From positions 620,001 through 684,000 of the forward strand of contig JACKDE010000002.1 in assembly GCA_020633675.1 (NCBI GenBank): a DNA stretch of 64,000 bases, read 5' to 3'. This document shows, one piece after another, positions 9,740-17,983 of the stretch (position 1 is the first letter of the stretch; each line of letters opens with the position of its first letter). The DNA comes from Deferribacteres bacterium. GTDB lineage: Bacteria; Zhuqueibacterota; Zhuqueibacteria; Zhuqueibacterales; Geothermadaptataceae. The translations under genes were made by a program, and so were the position numbers. The notes under the pieces were generated by a model, which worked only from the letters and a program-made list of their open reading frames with translations, had not been told where the DNA came from and ran no database searches.

Positions 9740-10615
9740 CTAAAAGATGGTCTCGCGGCCATCTTTGGCAATGCGCCGGAGGCGCGTTTTGTTGCTGCTG
9801 GAAAATTCCAGGATCCACAGCGCACCGTCGTCGGCGAGCAAGCCGCCCGCCGGTGACCACATGCCTTTGCTGCGCACAACAGCGCTCACCTGGCCATCTG
9901 CCGTGATTTTTTTCACCACCTGCCCGCGATAGACCGCCACATACACCTCGCCAGCTTTGCCCGGCCAGAGCCCCATCAGCGCATGGCGGTCGTGCACGAA
10001 TGCGAAGGGCAAACTGCGCTCAACCAGTCCATCAGCTACTTTTGAGACAGCCTTTGCATTTGGTGCTATTTTGAGCAATGCGTCTCCGACAGTGAAATAG
10101 GCAGTGCCGTCCGGTAGCGCCATCAGCCAGTGCGGAAAGCCTTCAAATTGACCATACCCGATGCTGCGAAGCAATTTGCCTTGCTCATCACGCACATCGA
10201 TTTTTTTGTCAGCGTGACGCAAGATATAGGAATGCAATTCGGCATCACGGGCAAACGCGTAGTCAGCCAACTCGGTGGGGTGGCCACTGCGCCAGGGAAT
10301 CTCATCTTCGATGCGCCCGTCAGGATGCCGCTTCCACACACGGTGGCGATAGTTGTCACCACTATTGGTCACGTCTTCACCGAACAGCACATCTTCAGCT
10401 GACAGCCACAGTTCGTGGGTATGCACATTGGCTACGGCGATGGTTTTGCTGCCATCCGGCTGAATCATCCAGACATTTTTCAGGTCGCTGTAAAAGATAT
10501 TGCCGCGACTGTCCATCACCAGGGAAACGGGCGGGTGCGCCATTGCTGGTAAATCCCATGCTGCTGTAGTCAAACCAAGCCAGATAAAGATTCGCGAGAA
10601 ACGTTTTCGATACAT
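9740..10615 (-). CDS. secreted beta-propeller-like protein, function unknown
   Basis: 291 aa, ATG 10615 with an AGGGG SD. A signal peptide (about residues 1-26, ending PAMA) precedes short recurring strands of the form MDSRGNIFYSD, ALPDGTAYFTVGDALLKI and LLADDGALWILEF, spaced 40-60 residues apart, as in NHL or SMP-30-like propellers. A catalytic site is not evident, so a binding or scaffold role is as likely as lactonase activity. It stands alone between two terminator-like hairpins. Confidence 0.6.
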   Translation of the reverse strand: MYRKRFSRIFIWLGLTTAAWDLPAMAHPPVSLVMDSRGNIFYSDLKNVWMIQPDGSKTIAVANVHTHELWLSAEDVLFGEDVTNSGDNYRHRVWKRHPDGRIEDEIPWRSGHPTELADYAFARDAELHSYILRHADKKIDVRDEQGKLLRSIGYGQFEGFPHWLMALPDGTAYFTVGDALLKIAPNAKAVSKVADGLVERSLPFAFVHDRHALMGLWPGKAGEVYVAVYRGQVVKKITADGQVSAVVRSKGMWSPAGGLLADDGALWILEFSSSNKTRLRRIAKDGRETIF

Positions 10616-10732
10616 CTTTGGCCCCTAAAATTGCAATGAACGAATGGCAAGGCATACTGGCTTGGCGCTGAAGAGTTGCATGACAGGAGATGAGCGTGCT
10701 GAAAACGCTGGCCAAAGTACGGCCACAAACAA

Positions 10733-10767
10733 AAAGAGCAAGACACAGAACGCGTATCTTGCTCTTT
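10733..10767 (-). terminator. intrinsic terminator after ferritin
   Basis: AAAGAGCAAGA (10733-10743) and TCTTGCTCTTT (10757-10767) form a perfect 11-bp stem; on the minus strand a run of T follows directly. Confidence 0.65.
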
Positions 10768-10810
10768 GGCGTGAGTTCGACGTAGGCTATTTTCTATTGA
10801 AAATAGAATG

Positions 10811-10844
10811 ATCTTCATGGTGAGCGCAATCGAACCATGAAGAT
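10811..10844. terminator. second hairpin between ferritin and the propeller gene
   Basis: ATCTTCATGG (10811-10820) and CCATGAAGAT (10835-10844) are perfect 10-bp arms with a 14-base loop. TTTT follows on the plus strand and a looser T-rich stretch on the minus strand. It could be an attenuated terminator or a regulatory hairpin. Confidence 0.4.
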
Positions 10845-10958
10845 TTTGAGCGCGTAGTGCAGGAACTTCTTATCGCCCTCGACTGCATTCGGGCTGAAGA
10901 ATTCGATGTTTTAATTATATTGAACTCAAGTTCTTAAAAATCAGCGGAGCCTGCAAAT

Positions 10959-11468
10959 TTATTTGTCTTCGCTTTCGGGTGAGCGGCTGGCCAACTGTTG
11001 GTCCAGCACAATCAGGGCGGAGGTGTTGTCACCGATCATCTTAACCTGGGCCAAAATATCGGAGGCGGTTTTTTCCTCTTCGACCTGCTCGTTGATGAAC
11101 CATTGCAGCATGACTTGCGTCGGGTAGTCTTTTTCTTCCACCGCCAGCGCATACAGTTCGTTGATCATTTGGGAAATGGTTTTTTCGTGCTCGAGTGTTT
11201 CTTTGAAAACCTCCACCAGCGAACCATACTGGCTTTCAGGCTGGGGAATGGCTTTGAGAACCACATGGCCTTCGCGATCCTGAATATAATTGAAGATCTT
11301 CATCGCATGGCCGTATTCTTCCTGACTTTGCATGCGCAGCCAATGTGCAAAGCCAGCCAAATTTTGCTCATCGCAATAAGCGGACATCGCCAGATAAACG
11401 AATGAAGATGAGAATTCATTTTTAATTTGCTCGTTGAGCGCATTTTCCATTTTTGTGCTCAGCATCAT
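10959..11468 (-). CDS. ftnA: ferritin (bacterial FtnA type)
   Basis: 169 aa from ATG 11468, chosen for its AAAGGAAA SD; an upstream in-frame extension to 11585 is not protein-like. The four-helix ferritin fold shows ferroxidase ligands at Glu18, Glu51, His54 (ExxH in QEEYGHA), Glu95 and Glu127/Gln128 (INEQVEEE), matching E. coli FtnA. There is no haem-binding Met as in bacterioferritin. It stores iron as a 24-mer in the cytoplasm. Single-gene unit with terminators on both sides. Confidence 0.95.
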   Translation of the reverse strand: MMLSTKMENALNEQIKNEFSSSFVYLAMSAYCDEQNLAGFAHWLRMQSQEEYGHAMKIFNYIQDREGHVVLKAIPQPESQYGSLVEVFKETLEHEKTISQMINELYALAVEEKDYPTQVMLQWFINEQVEEEKTASDILAQVKMIGDNTSALIVLDQQLASRSPESEDK

Positions 11469-11588
11469 GTTTCCTTTCTCTGATAACAGGTTCGAATATT
11501 TTGAGATGCCGGTGTGCTTGCTGCTGGAGAGCGTCGGACATGTTCGCAAGCATCGACTCCATGATAATACGATAAAAGTGCACATAAA

Positions 11589-11622
11589 AAAAGGCCATTT
11601 CCTGTTTGCGAAATGGCCTTTT
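11589..11622. terminator. strong, symmetric intrinsic terminator
   Basis: AAAAGGCCATTTC (11589-11601) and GAAATGGCCTTTT (11610-11622) make a perfect 13-bp stem with an 8-base loop and A/T tails on both sides. It ends the ubiA-to-R3H operon on the minus strand. Confidence 0.85.
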
Positions 11623-11635
11623 GAAAACAGATTTG

Positions 11636-12193
11636 CTAAAACAGCTTGAGTTTTTTAACCATCTTTTTCAAGCGTCTGCCAAATTTAACCGGTGTGATAC
11701 GAATGTGGCGCTCTTCACCTTCGCCAAAAGAGTTGGTTTCGACACTCTCCACGGATTTGAGCGCATCGTGGATAAGGAAACGCTCGTAATTGCTCATCGG
11801 TGGCAGATCGATTTCGGCGCCAGTGTCCAACGCTTCCTGGGCCTTTTCCTCGGCATATTTTTTAATTTGGCCGACCGGGAAAACCCACAGCAGGTACTCT
11901 TCACCATTGCGGTAGGTTTTGGTCTCGAAGTCAGATTTGTTATCAAAGAACTGATGAATGCGTTTGCGTTCGTAGGCATTGAGATCTTCTAAACAGATGG
12001 CTTGCGTGGAATGCTCGAGCATTTCCTGTGCATTCCGTATCAGGCTCTGGATTTTTTGATCATCCTGCCTGTTGCGTCCAAATCTTCCGCCATCCCGATC
12101 ACGGCGAAATGACCTGCCGCCTCTGCCACCACCTCTGCGGTCGCGACGCTCGCCTCCGGAACGATCCGATGTTCTGGTATTCTGTTCCCTCAT
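11636..12193 (-). CDS. RNA-binding-like protein: RGG-rich tail plus two R3H-type domains
   Basis: 185 aa, ATG 12193 with GAGGTG SD. Residues 1-43 are almost only Arg, Gly, Asp and Ser (RGGGRGGRSFRR), like disordered RNA-binding tails. Two copies of the R3H signature follow: YERKRIH (74-80; Arg76, His80) and YERFLIH (136-142; Arg138, His142). The second sits in the Jag/KhpB-like context LPPMSNYERFLIH and ends in RHIRI. A basic C-terminus (GRRLKKMVKKLKL) closes it. It likely binds single-stranded RNA. Jag normally has Jag-N and KH domains, absent here. Last gene of the operon, 10 bases after mpl. Confidence 0.8.
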   Translation of the reverse strand: MREQNTRTSDRSGGERRDRRGGGRGGRSFRRDRDGGRFGRNRQDDQKIQSLIRNAQEMLEHSTQAICLEDLNAYERKRIHQFFDNKSDFETKTYRNGEEYLLWVFPVGQIKKYAEEKAQEALDTGAEIDLPPMSNYERFLIHDALKSVESVETNSFGEGEERHIRITPVKFGRRLKKMVKKLKLF

Positions 12194-12203
12194 TTTCTAC
12201 ACC

Positions 12204-13622
12204 TCATTGTTGATGTATGTTAGACAGCGCCTCGACGAAGCGACCAGGGATACCGTCAAAACTTCCATTGCTCATGAAAATGAAAACATCGCCGGGCCTG
12301 GCTTCCGTTGGAAGATAGCTCAGCAGATCCTCATTTTGTGAGACTGAACGCGCAGAAATGCCACGTTCATGCAATGCATTTATAATATTCGGAATCGACA
12401 TTCTTTCAGATTCCGGCACTTTGTCCGGTCTGTGCATTGCTGCAAAAATAACCTGATCCGCCTCGTCAAAGGCATGATAGTACGTTAATTCAAAAACTTT
12501 TCTTTTCGCTGAAGCGGTGCGCGGCTCAAAAATCGCCCAGATGCGACGATCCGGGAAGCGCAAACGCACACCTTCAAGCGTTTCTTTTACTGCTGTGGCA
12601 TGATGTGCAAAATCTTCAAATACAAGCACATCGCCGATTTCGCCGAGCTTGTCCATCCGTCGCCGCACGCCTTGAAACGAATGCACTCCCGAAGCGATTT
12701 GATCCGGTGAAAGTCCAAGCAGGGTTGCGGAGATAAAGCTGGCCAGCACATTGCGGACATTGTGCATGCCCATCATCGGCGATTGAATGTGGCAGACTGG
12801 CTCGTGATTGTGCTCGATAGTGAACGCAGTGCCATTGCCATCGAACTGGATTTCACTCGCCCGCCAGGCAGCCTTTTCCGAAAGCCCGAACAGTTGCACG
12901 TTTGAAAAAGCTTTTTGCAGCAGCTCAGCCACTACCGCGTCGTCTGCGTTGGCAACAATGTGACCTTTCCCCGGCACAATGTTGATCAGCCGGCGAAATG
13001 CTGTTTTTATTTCTGTGAGATCCTTGTAAATGTCGGCATGATCAAATTCAATATTGTTTATTATAAGCAAATCCGGCCGATAATGCAAAAATTTTGGGCC
13101 TTTGTCAAAAAAAGCACTGTCGTATTCATCGCCTTCAGAAACGAAATGCCGGCCATCGCTGAGCTGAAATCCCTGTTTGAAATTTTCCGGAAGGCCACCG
13201 ACAAAAAAACTCGGATTTTGACCGGCGGCTTCCAAAATCCACGCCAGTAAAGACGTGGTGGTTGTTTTGCCATGCGTCCCTGTTACGACGCATGAGTATT
13301 TTCCGCGGATAAAAAAGTCGCTGAGGGCAGCAGGCATGGAGAGAAAGTCAAGCTTGTGGTTGAGAATGTGCTCAACTTCGGGATTGCCTCGCGAAAGCGC
13401 ATTGCCGATGATGACCAAATCCGGTTTTGCTGCCTCGATATTGGTTACGTTGAAGCCGGCATACACAGGAATGTTTTGGCTCGCGAGAAAGGTGCTCATC
13501 GGTGGGTAGGCGTTTTCATCCGAACCGGATACAATATAGCCCTGGCTTTTGAGCATGGCTGCAAGCGCTGCCATACCGGTGCCACAGATGCCGAGCAGGT
13601 ATATGTTTTTAGCTGTATTCAA
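12204..13622 (-). CDS. mpl: UDP-N-acetylmuramate:tripeptide ligase (Mpl), murein recycling
   Basis: 472 aa from a TTG start at 13622, picked because GAGAAG lies 5 bases upstream, the stop of the previous gene is 7 bases before, and the next ATG falls inside the nucleotide-binding loop. Mur ligase domains are in order: GICGTGMAALAAML near the start, ATP site GTHGKTTTTSLLAW (about 114-127), EGDEYDSAFFDKGPKF and NNIEFDHADIY, typical of Mpl rather than MurC. It joins recycled L-Ala-gamma-D-Glu-mDAP to UDP-MurNAc in the cytoplasm. The NagZ-like hydrolase elsewhere in the window works in the same recycling route. Confidence 0.92.
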   Translation of the reverse strand: MNTAKNIYLLGICGTGMAALAAMLKSQGYIVSGSDENAYPPMSTFLASQNIPVYAGFNVTNIEAAKPDLVIIGNALSRGNPEVEHILNHKLDFLSMPAALSDFFIRGKYSCVVTGTHGKTTTTSLLAWILEAAGQNPSFFVGGLPENFKQGFQLSDGRHFVSEGDEYDSAFFDKGPKFLHYRPDLLIINNIEFDHADIYKDLTEIKTAFRRLINIVPGKGHIVANADDAVVAELLQKAFSNVQLFGLSEKAAWRASEIQFDGNGTAFTIEHNHEPVCHIQSPMMGMHNVRNVLASFISATLLGLSPDQIASGVHSFQGVRRRMDKLGEIGDVLVFEDFAHHATAVKETLEGVRLRFPDRRIWAIFEPRTASAKRKVFELTYYHAFDEADQVIFAAMHRPDKVPESERMSIPNIINALHERGISARSVSQNEDLLSYLPTEARPGDVFIFMSNGSFDGIPGRFVEALSNIHQQ

Positions 13623-13629
13623 ATGCTTC

Positions 13630-14475
13630 TCAGTTGATTTCTGTGCGTGTGATACGCAGTTGCCGAACCTGCCCACGCCGGCCAAGCGAGTCGAGTGGCA
13701 CGCCGTCGCGGAAGATGTGGGTGGCGCCGGCATTGCCTGTGCGCAGGAAGAAATAATCTTGCGCCCGCCAGGTTCGCGAGTTGCCGGGCCTGAACATATA
13801 CTCGCTGGAATCGACGCCATCCACGACAAGCCTGATCCAAACGGTATCGCTGGCTTCCAGCCGCAGACTAAACGGTTGATCCGCCGGCGTTTCTTGCTGT
13901 TGCGGCTTGGCCTGCGAAATATGCGAGGCGATCGAGTCGATACGCGCCTCATTTTCGGCAATCATATTCTCGATAGAAAGCTCATTGGCTGACTGCACTG
14001 GAGTTGAAGTCTCTTCTTCCGGCACTTCAGCCGGTTGATTGGCGATGTAAAATACCAGCGCCAGAGCCGCGATGACTGCAGCGCCAATCCCGAATTCTTT
14101 GATGTGGCTATTGCCGCTTGATTTTGGCGCTGATTGAACAGTGCCTGCAGTTTCGATGACCGGTTTTGGCGTTTCTTGTGGTGGCGGTTTCTCATTCTGC
14201 TCCAGCCGTTCCGCTTCTGCCTGCGCTGCCGCTTTGGCTTTTGCCTCGGCATCTTGCCATTTTTGTACCAGCGCCTCGCCATCTATGCCAACGCGTGCGG
14301 CAAATGTTTTAATATAAGCAGTCACATAAGGCCTGGGCAAAAATGTAAAATCGCCAAGCTCAATTTTTTTGAGGTACTCAACGCTGATGCGGGTTTCTTC
14401 AGAGATTTCTTTGATCTCAAGTTGCTTGCTGGTCCTGCTTTTTGCCAGTTCCGCACCAATCTCTTTGGCAATCAC
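13630..14475 (-). CDS. rodZ: RodZ-like cytoskeleton/HTH membrane protein
   Basis: 281 aa from GTG 14475 with AGGTG SD. Residues about 1-70 form the Xre-like HTH typical of RodZ (ELAKSRTSKQLEIKEISEET ... VEYLKKIELGDFTFLPRP). A Glu/Lys/Pro-rich linker follows, then one transmembrane segment (GIGAAVIAALALVFYIANQ, about 128-146) and a periplasmic DUF4115 domain at the end (ASDTVWIRLVVDGVDSSEY). RodZ links MreB to the cell-wall elongation machinery. Placed between maf and mpl, all cell-wall or division related. Confidence 0.88.
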   Translation of the reverse strand: MIAKEIGAELAKSRTSKQLEIKEISEETRISVEYLKKIELGDFTFLPRPYVTAYIKTFAARVGIDGEALVQKWQDAEAKAKAAAQAEAERLEQNEKPPPQETPKPVIETAGTVQSAPKSSGNSHIKEFGIGAAVIAALALVFYIANQPAEVPEEETSTPVQSANELSIENMIAENEARIDSIASHISQAKPQQQETPADQPFSLRLEASDTVWIRLVVDGVDSSEYMFRPGNSRTWRAQDYFFLRTGNAGATHIFRDGVPLDSLGRRGQVRQLRITRTEIN

Positions 14476-14482
14476 GCTGCAC

Positions 14483-15088
14483 CTACCTTCCCTTTTTCTG
14501 CAAAAAAGTGCGGCATGTTTGATAGAAATGGGCCAATGGAAAGCCCATCACATTATAAAAACAGCCATCAATTTTTTTGACAAAAACCGCCCCAGCGTCC
14601 TGAATGCCATAGCTGCCTGCTTTGTCCAGTGGACTTTTTGTTGCAATATATGAACGAATTTCCTCGCGCGTTAACTGGTGAAAGGTCACAGATGTTTGTT
14701 CAAACTCGCTGAGATGTTTATCTTCCGGCTTGAGGTAAACGGTATAGCCGGTAAAAACCTGATGCGTCTTGCCGCTGAGCTGCAATAGCATCTGTTCGGC
14801 ATCGGCTTCGTGCTCGGGCTTGCCGAGAATGGTGTTGCCAAGCACAACGATCGTGTCAGCACTGACGATACAGCCATGCTCAAACGCTTGTGCCACTGAT
14901 TGGGCTTTCTGGAATGCCAGGCTGGTGACTATTTCATGCGGCGCCAAATCTGCTGAAAAAACCTCTTCAATATCATGCAGATATACACTGAAATCGAGAC
15001 CGATAGCCCGAAACAGAGCCTGGCGGCGCGGCGAATTCGATGCTAAAATCAGCGGGTGATTGGCAAAAAGCTTTTTCAGAATGTCCAT
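14483..15088 (-). CDS. maf: Maf-like nucleoside triphosphate pyrophosphatase
   Basis: 201 aa. The Maf signature LILASNSPRRQALFRAIGL is at residues 14-32, followed by the catalytic SADTIVVLG stretch, the LSGKTHQVFTGYTVY motif and DKAGSYGIQDAGA. Maf proteins hydrolyse non-canonical or canonical NTPs to NMP and PPi in the cytoplasm, guarding nucleotide pools and influencing septation. It lies 7 bases from the rodZ-like start and 46 bases after dtd, within the same operon. Confidence 0.93.
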   Translation of the reverse strand: MDILKKLFANHPLILASNSPRRQALFRAIGLDFSVYLHDIEEVFSADLAPHEIVTSLAFQKAQSVAQAFEHGCIVSADTIVVLGNTILGKPEHEADAEQMLLQLSGKTHQVFTGYTVYLKPEDKHLSEFEQTSVTFHQLTREEIRSYIATKSPLDKAGSYGIQDAGAVFVKKIDGCFYNVMGFPLAHFYQTCRTFLQKKGR

Positions 15089-15134
15089 ATTATCGTCTGC
15101 AAAATCATCTCAGCAACAGGCTATCATATCGCCG

Positions 15135-15590
15135 CTAAACTTGATTGGAAGATGTGCTTTCCAGCATCAGGGTGACAGGCCCATCATTGTGGATCTCGAC
15201 CAGCATCATCGCACCAAATTTTCCAGTTGCAACCGGTATCTTCAGCGCGCGCACATATTCGATGAAGGTTTCGTAGAGCGGTTCGGAAGTTTCGGGATGT
15301 GCAGAATGAATGAAACTGGGGCGGCGTCCCTTTCGGGTATCGCCGTATAGTGTGAATTGCGAGATGATCAGGACTTCACCACCAACTTCCAAAACAGAAC
15401 GGTTCATGTTGCCTTTATCGTCAGGGAAGATGCGAAGATGTGCACACTTGGTTGCCAAATAAGCCGCATCCTTCTCGGTGTCATCAACACCAACTCCGAG
15501 CAATATGACCAAGCCGGCACTGATTTCGCCCACTTTTTTATCGTCTATTGTGACCGAGCCATATTTTACACGTTGTACAAGTGCTCGCAC
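15135..15590 (-). CDS. dtd: D-aminoacyl-tRNA deacylase
   Basis: 151 aa from GTG 15590 (TGGAG SD at 5 bases), the family's usual length; the longer frame upstream overlaps ubiA and is not real. N-terminus [20 protein letters not shown], the active-site [17 protein letters not shown], and the C-terminal cross-subunit [11 protein letters not shown] motif with Gly-Pro are all present. It removes D-amino acids mischarged on tRNA, working as a homodimer. It starts 11 bases after the ubiA-like stop. Confidence 0.94.
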   Translation of the reverse strand: MRALVQRVKYGSVTIDDKKVGEISAGLVILLGVGVDDTEKDAAYLATKCAHLRIFPDDKGNMNRSVLEVGGEVLIISQFTLYGDTRKGRRPSFIHSAHPETSEPLYETFIEYVRALKIPVATGKFGAMMLVEIHNDGPVTLMLESTSSNQV

Positions 15591-15601
15591 AAAATCTCCA
15601 G

Positions 15602-16411
15602 TTATCCGAGATAAATCGCAATCAGTCCAACCAGCATGTCCGCCTTCAGAACATTGCTGAGGGAGCTCAAATTCGCAATGTCTTTTTTGCGCCACAGAAT
15701 CGCGAGCACGACAAGCAAAACAACGTCAACACCCAGCAGCACAGTGAGCAGATATGCGCGTCCGTAGTGGCCGATTACAAACGGCACTACCGTTAATGAA
15801 ATCAAAACAAGATAGATGGCAGTGATCAGCGTCAAAGTCGGCATCAATCCAAACCGGAGCGGAAAGGTCTGCGCGTCTGCGCTGGCATCGCCAATGCGAT
15901 CTTCCAAATCCTTGAGAATCTCACGACCGAGATGAAAGAAAAAAGCGAATACTGCTGGAATCACACCATCCTGCCAACGGCCCGCTGCCAGCGCTCCATA
16001 AAGAAAAGCGATAGCTGTCATAAGACTGACTGAGATGTTCCCCCACAGCAGCATGCGCTTGAGATAGGCGCTGTAAGCAATTAATAAAACAGTGCTTAGT
16101 AGCGTGACCAAAATGGCATAAAAGTTTATAAATATACTAAAAAAAACACCACATCCAAATAAAAATATTGCCATACATCTGGCGGTTTTAGGCGATAATT
16201 CGCCGGCAGGCAAGGGTCGGTCAGGCCGGTTGATTCGGTCGATATCGATGTCGAAATAATCATTAATCGTGTTGGCGGCGGCGGTGATCAGCATCCCTGA
16301 GATGATCGCCAGCGCCACGGGCATACTGATGCGCTCGGCACCGGCAAGCACCGCCGCGATGCCAATACTGAGTCCGCCGATCAGGCAATTGACCGGCCGC
16401 ACAATACGCAA
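15602..16411 (-). CDS. UbiA-family prenyltransferase
   Basis: About 269 aa, 8-9 transmembrane helices. Both Asp-rich motifs are present: [18 protein letters not shown] in the first cytosolic loop and [12 protein letters not shown] in the second, binding prenyl diphosphate through Mg2+. The RPxN N-terminus and these motifs are closest to the geranylgeranylglycerol-phosphate or menaquinone branch of UbiA; the acceptor is uncertain. The start is unclear: TTG at 16411 has no SD, while a strong GAGGTGA lies 3-6 bases before an in-frame ATC at 16444, which would add eleven residues. First gene of the ubiA-dtd-maf-rodZ-mpl-R3H operon. Confidence 0.85.
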   Translation of the reverse strand: MRIVRPVNCLIGGLSIGIAAVLAGAERISMPVALAIISGMLITAAANTINDYFDIDIDRINRPDRPLPAGELSPKTARCMAIFLFGCGVFFSIFINFYAILVTLLSTVLLIAYSAYLKRMLLWGNISVSLMTAIAFLYGALAAGRWQDGVIPAVFAFFFHLGREILKDLEDRIGDASADAQTFPLRFGLMPTLTLITAIYLVLISLTVVPFVIGHYGRAYLLTVLLGVDVVLLVVLAILWRKKDIANLSSLSNVLKADMLVGLIAIYLG

Positions 16412-16444
16412 GGCTGCGAAGGATTGGAGTATATTATTCTGGAT

Positions 16445-16454
16445 TGCTCACCTC
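16445..16454 (-). promoter_or_regulatory. strong SD without a standard start codon
   Basis: Minus strand GAGAGGTGAG matches seven bases of the 16S anti-SD complement (GAGGTGA). The codon at normal spacing, in frame with the UbiA-like protein, is ATC (16444-16442). No ATG, GTG or TTG in that frame is nearer than 33 bases. Confidence 0.4.
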
Positions 16455-16525
16455 TCGGACACGACGTTTTGCAAAGCAGTCAATTGAACGAATGGAATAA
16501 TTTGATCTAAAAAGCCGGGAAACAA

Positions 16526-16553
16526 TTGACAATTTTTCCTGATCTTTTATAGA
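16526..16553 (+). promoter_or_regulatory. plus-strand promoter-like sequence with no gene behind it
   Basis: TTGACA (16526-16531), 16-base spacer, TATAGA (16548-16553). It points toward the 3' end of the minus-strand kinase gene ending at 16622, so a transcript would be antisense to it. Confidence 0.3.
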
Positions 16554-16621
16554 GTTCGGGCCTTGGTGGCAGAATGCATCAATTTTTTGAGTTCACTTTG
16601 TTCTTTAAAAGATCGAGATGG

Positions 16622-17983
16622 CTAAAATCGCAAAGTGAAAACAGTACCGACATTGGGCTCGGAATGCACGGTCAGCGCACCACGGTGCAGGCGCATGATT
16701 TGTCGTGACAAACTCAGGCCGATACCGGAGCCACCTTTTTTGGTGGTGAAAAAGGGAATAAAAATTTTTGACTGCACTTCTTTCAAGATGCCCGGGCCGT
16801 TGTCCTCAACCTGAATGAGCACTCTGCTGCGCTCATCGATGCGGGCACGCAATTGAATTTGTGGCTTGTTGCGGCCGTTAAGTGCCTGAATGGCATTGAC
16901 CACCAGGTTAATCAGAATTTGCTCGATCAGTTCGGGATCGGCGGTGAGTTGCAGCGAAGCGGGCATAATATTGCGGCTGATTTTTACACCAGCCTCGTTG
17001 AGCTGACTTTGAAGCAAGCGCTCAATTTGCATGCAGAGTTCTTCAACGGAAAAGATTTTAAAAACAGGTTTTGGGATTTTAGTAAGATTGCGATAGGCGT
17101 TGACGAAACGCAACAAGCCTTCGCTGCGCCGTTCGATGATTTGCAAAGCACCGCGAATGTCGGTAATGGTTTCGCCTTCAACCGTCTTTTTGGTGTTGTC
17201 CTGTGGATCCAAATCCAGGTCTTCCAGCATGCCATTTGTGGTCGCAGCCAACGAAGAGATCGGCGTGACCGAATTCATAATTTCGTGGGTCAGCACCCGA
17301 ATCAGGTTTTGCCAGGCTTCCATTTCCTTTTCTTCAAGCTCGCTTTGGATGTTTTGCAGCGAGACCAAAGTGAAATTTTGTTCGCGCATGCGAAATTCTG
17401 TGGCGTAAACCGCCAGCTGCAAGATTTCATCTTCTTCGCTCAATTGTACCAACTTTTTTTCACCGGATTTCATCGCCAGCAGTGACTGCGCAAGCTCTTT
17501 GCTGCGGCGGCTCAGCGCATGGATGTTGCGCAAATAAGGGATTTTCAGCAAGCGCTTGGCAGCCGTGTTAATGAGCTCAACCTCGCCATCGCTGCGAAAG
17601 GCGATCAGGCCGATACCGACGTGCTGCACGACGGTCTGCAAATAACGATAGTGTTCTTCTTTTTCGGCGCGCGCCATTCGAAATTTATCGAGAACGACAG
17701 TGAACGCGGATTTCAATTCATCGAAACTGGAGCCGAGGCCGGCACCGCCGAAGGATTGTGAAAAATCGGAATGTTTGATGGCGTCGAGGAAGCGGGCGAG
17801 ATCGCGATTGGTCTTCTCGACATAGTGGATGAGCGAGTAAATCTGATAGACCGACATCATGGTGATGATCATCGTTGCGGCGTAAAATTGGGTCTGTAGC
17901 AGCAGATAAAACAACAGATAAATGGATGCGCTGATCAGCAAAACGCGCAGCACGCAATTGATGCGAAATCGCTTATAAACCAT
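16622..17983 (-). CDS. membrane sensor histidine kinase, NtrB/NtrY-like
   Basis: 453 aa. Two transmembrane helices near the N-terminus (about 11-29 and 33-52) with almost no periplasmic loop. Then a PAS-like region (about 95-205), the phospho-acceptor His in LTHEIMNSVTPIS (about 237), and the ATPase boxes LINLVVNAIQALNG (N), VEDNGPGI (G1) and GGSGIGLSLSRQI (G2). The very short periplasmic part suggests sensing in or at the membrane. Its ATG lies inside the end of the regulator gene (11-bp overlap), so the two are translationally coupled partners. Confidence 0.92.
   Translation of the reverse strand: MVYKRFRINCVLRVLLISASIYLLFYLLLQTQFYAATMIITMMSVYQIYSLIHYVEKTNRDLARFLDAIKHSDFSQSFGGAGLGSSFDELKSAFTVVLDKFRMARAEKEEHYRYLQTVVQHVGIGLIAFRSDGEVELINTAAKRLLKIPYLRNIHALSRRSKELAQSLLAMKSGEKKLVQLSEEDEILQLAVYATEFRMREQNFTLVSLQNIQSELEEKEMEAWQNLIRVLTHEIMNSVTPISSLAATTNGMLEDLDLDPQDNTKKTVEGETITDIRGALQIIERRSEGLLRFVNAYRNLTKIPKPVFKIFSVEELCMQIERLLQSQLNEAGVKISRNIMPASLQLTADPELIEQILINLVVNAIQALNGRNKPQIQLRARIDERSRVLIQVEDNGPGILKEVQSKIFIPFFTTKKGGSGIGLSLSRQIMRLHRGALTVHSEPNVGTVFTLRF

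Larger units (their letters stand above)
10616..10958. other. 343-bp intergenic stretch with two hairpins
   Basis: Contains the perfect inverted repeats at 10733-10767 and 10811-10844, both downstream of ferritin and upstream of the propeller gene. No gene was seen. Confidence 0.5.
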
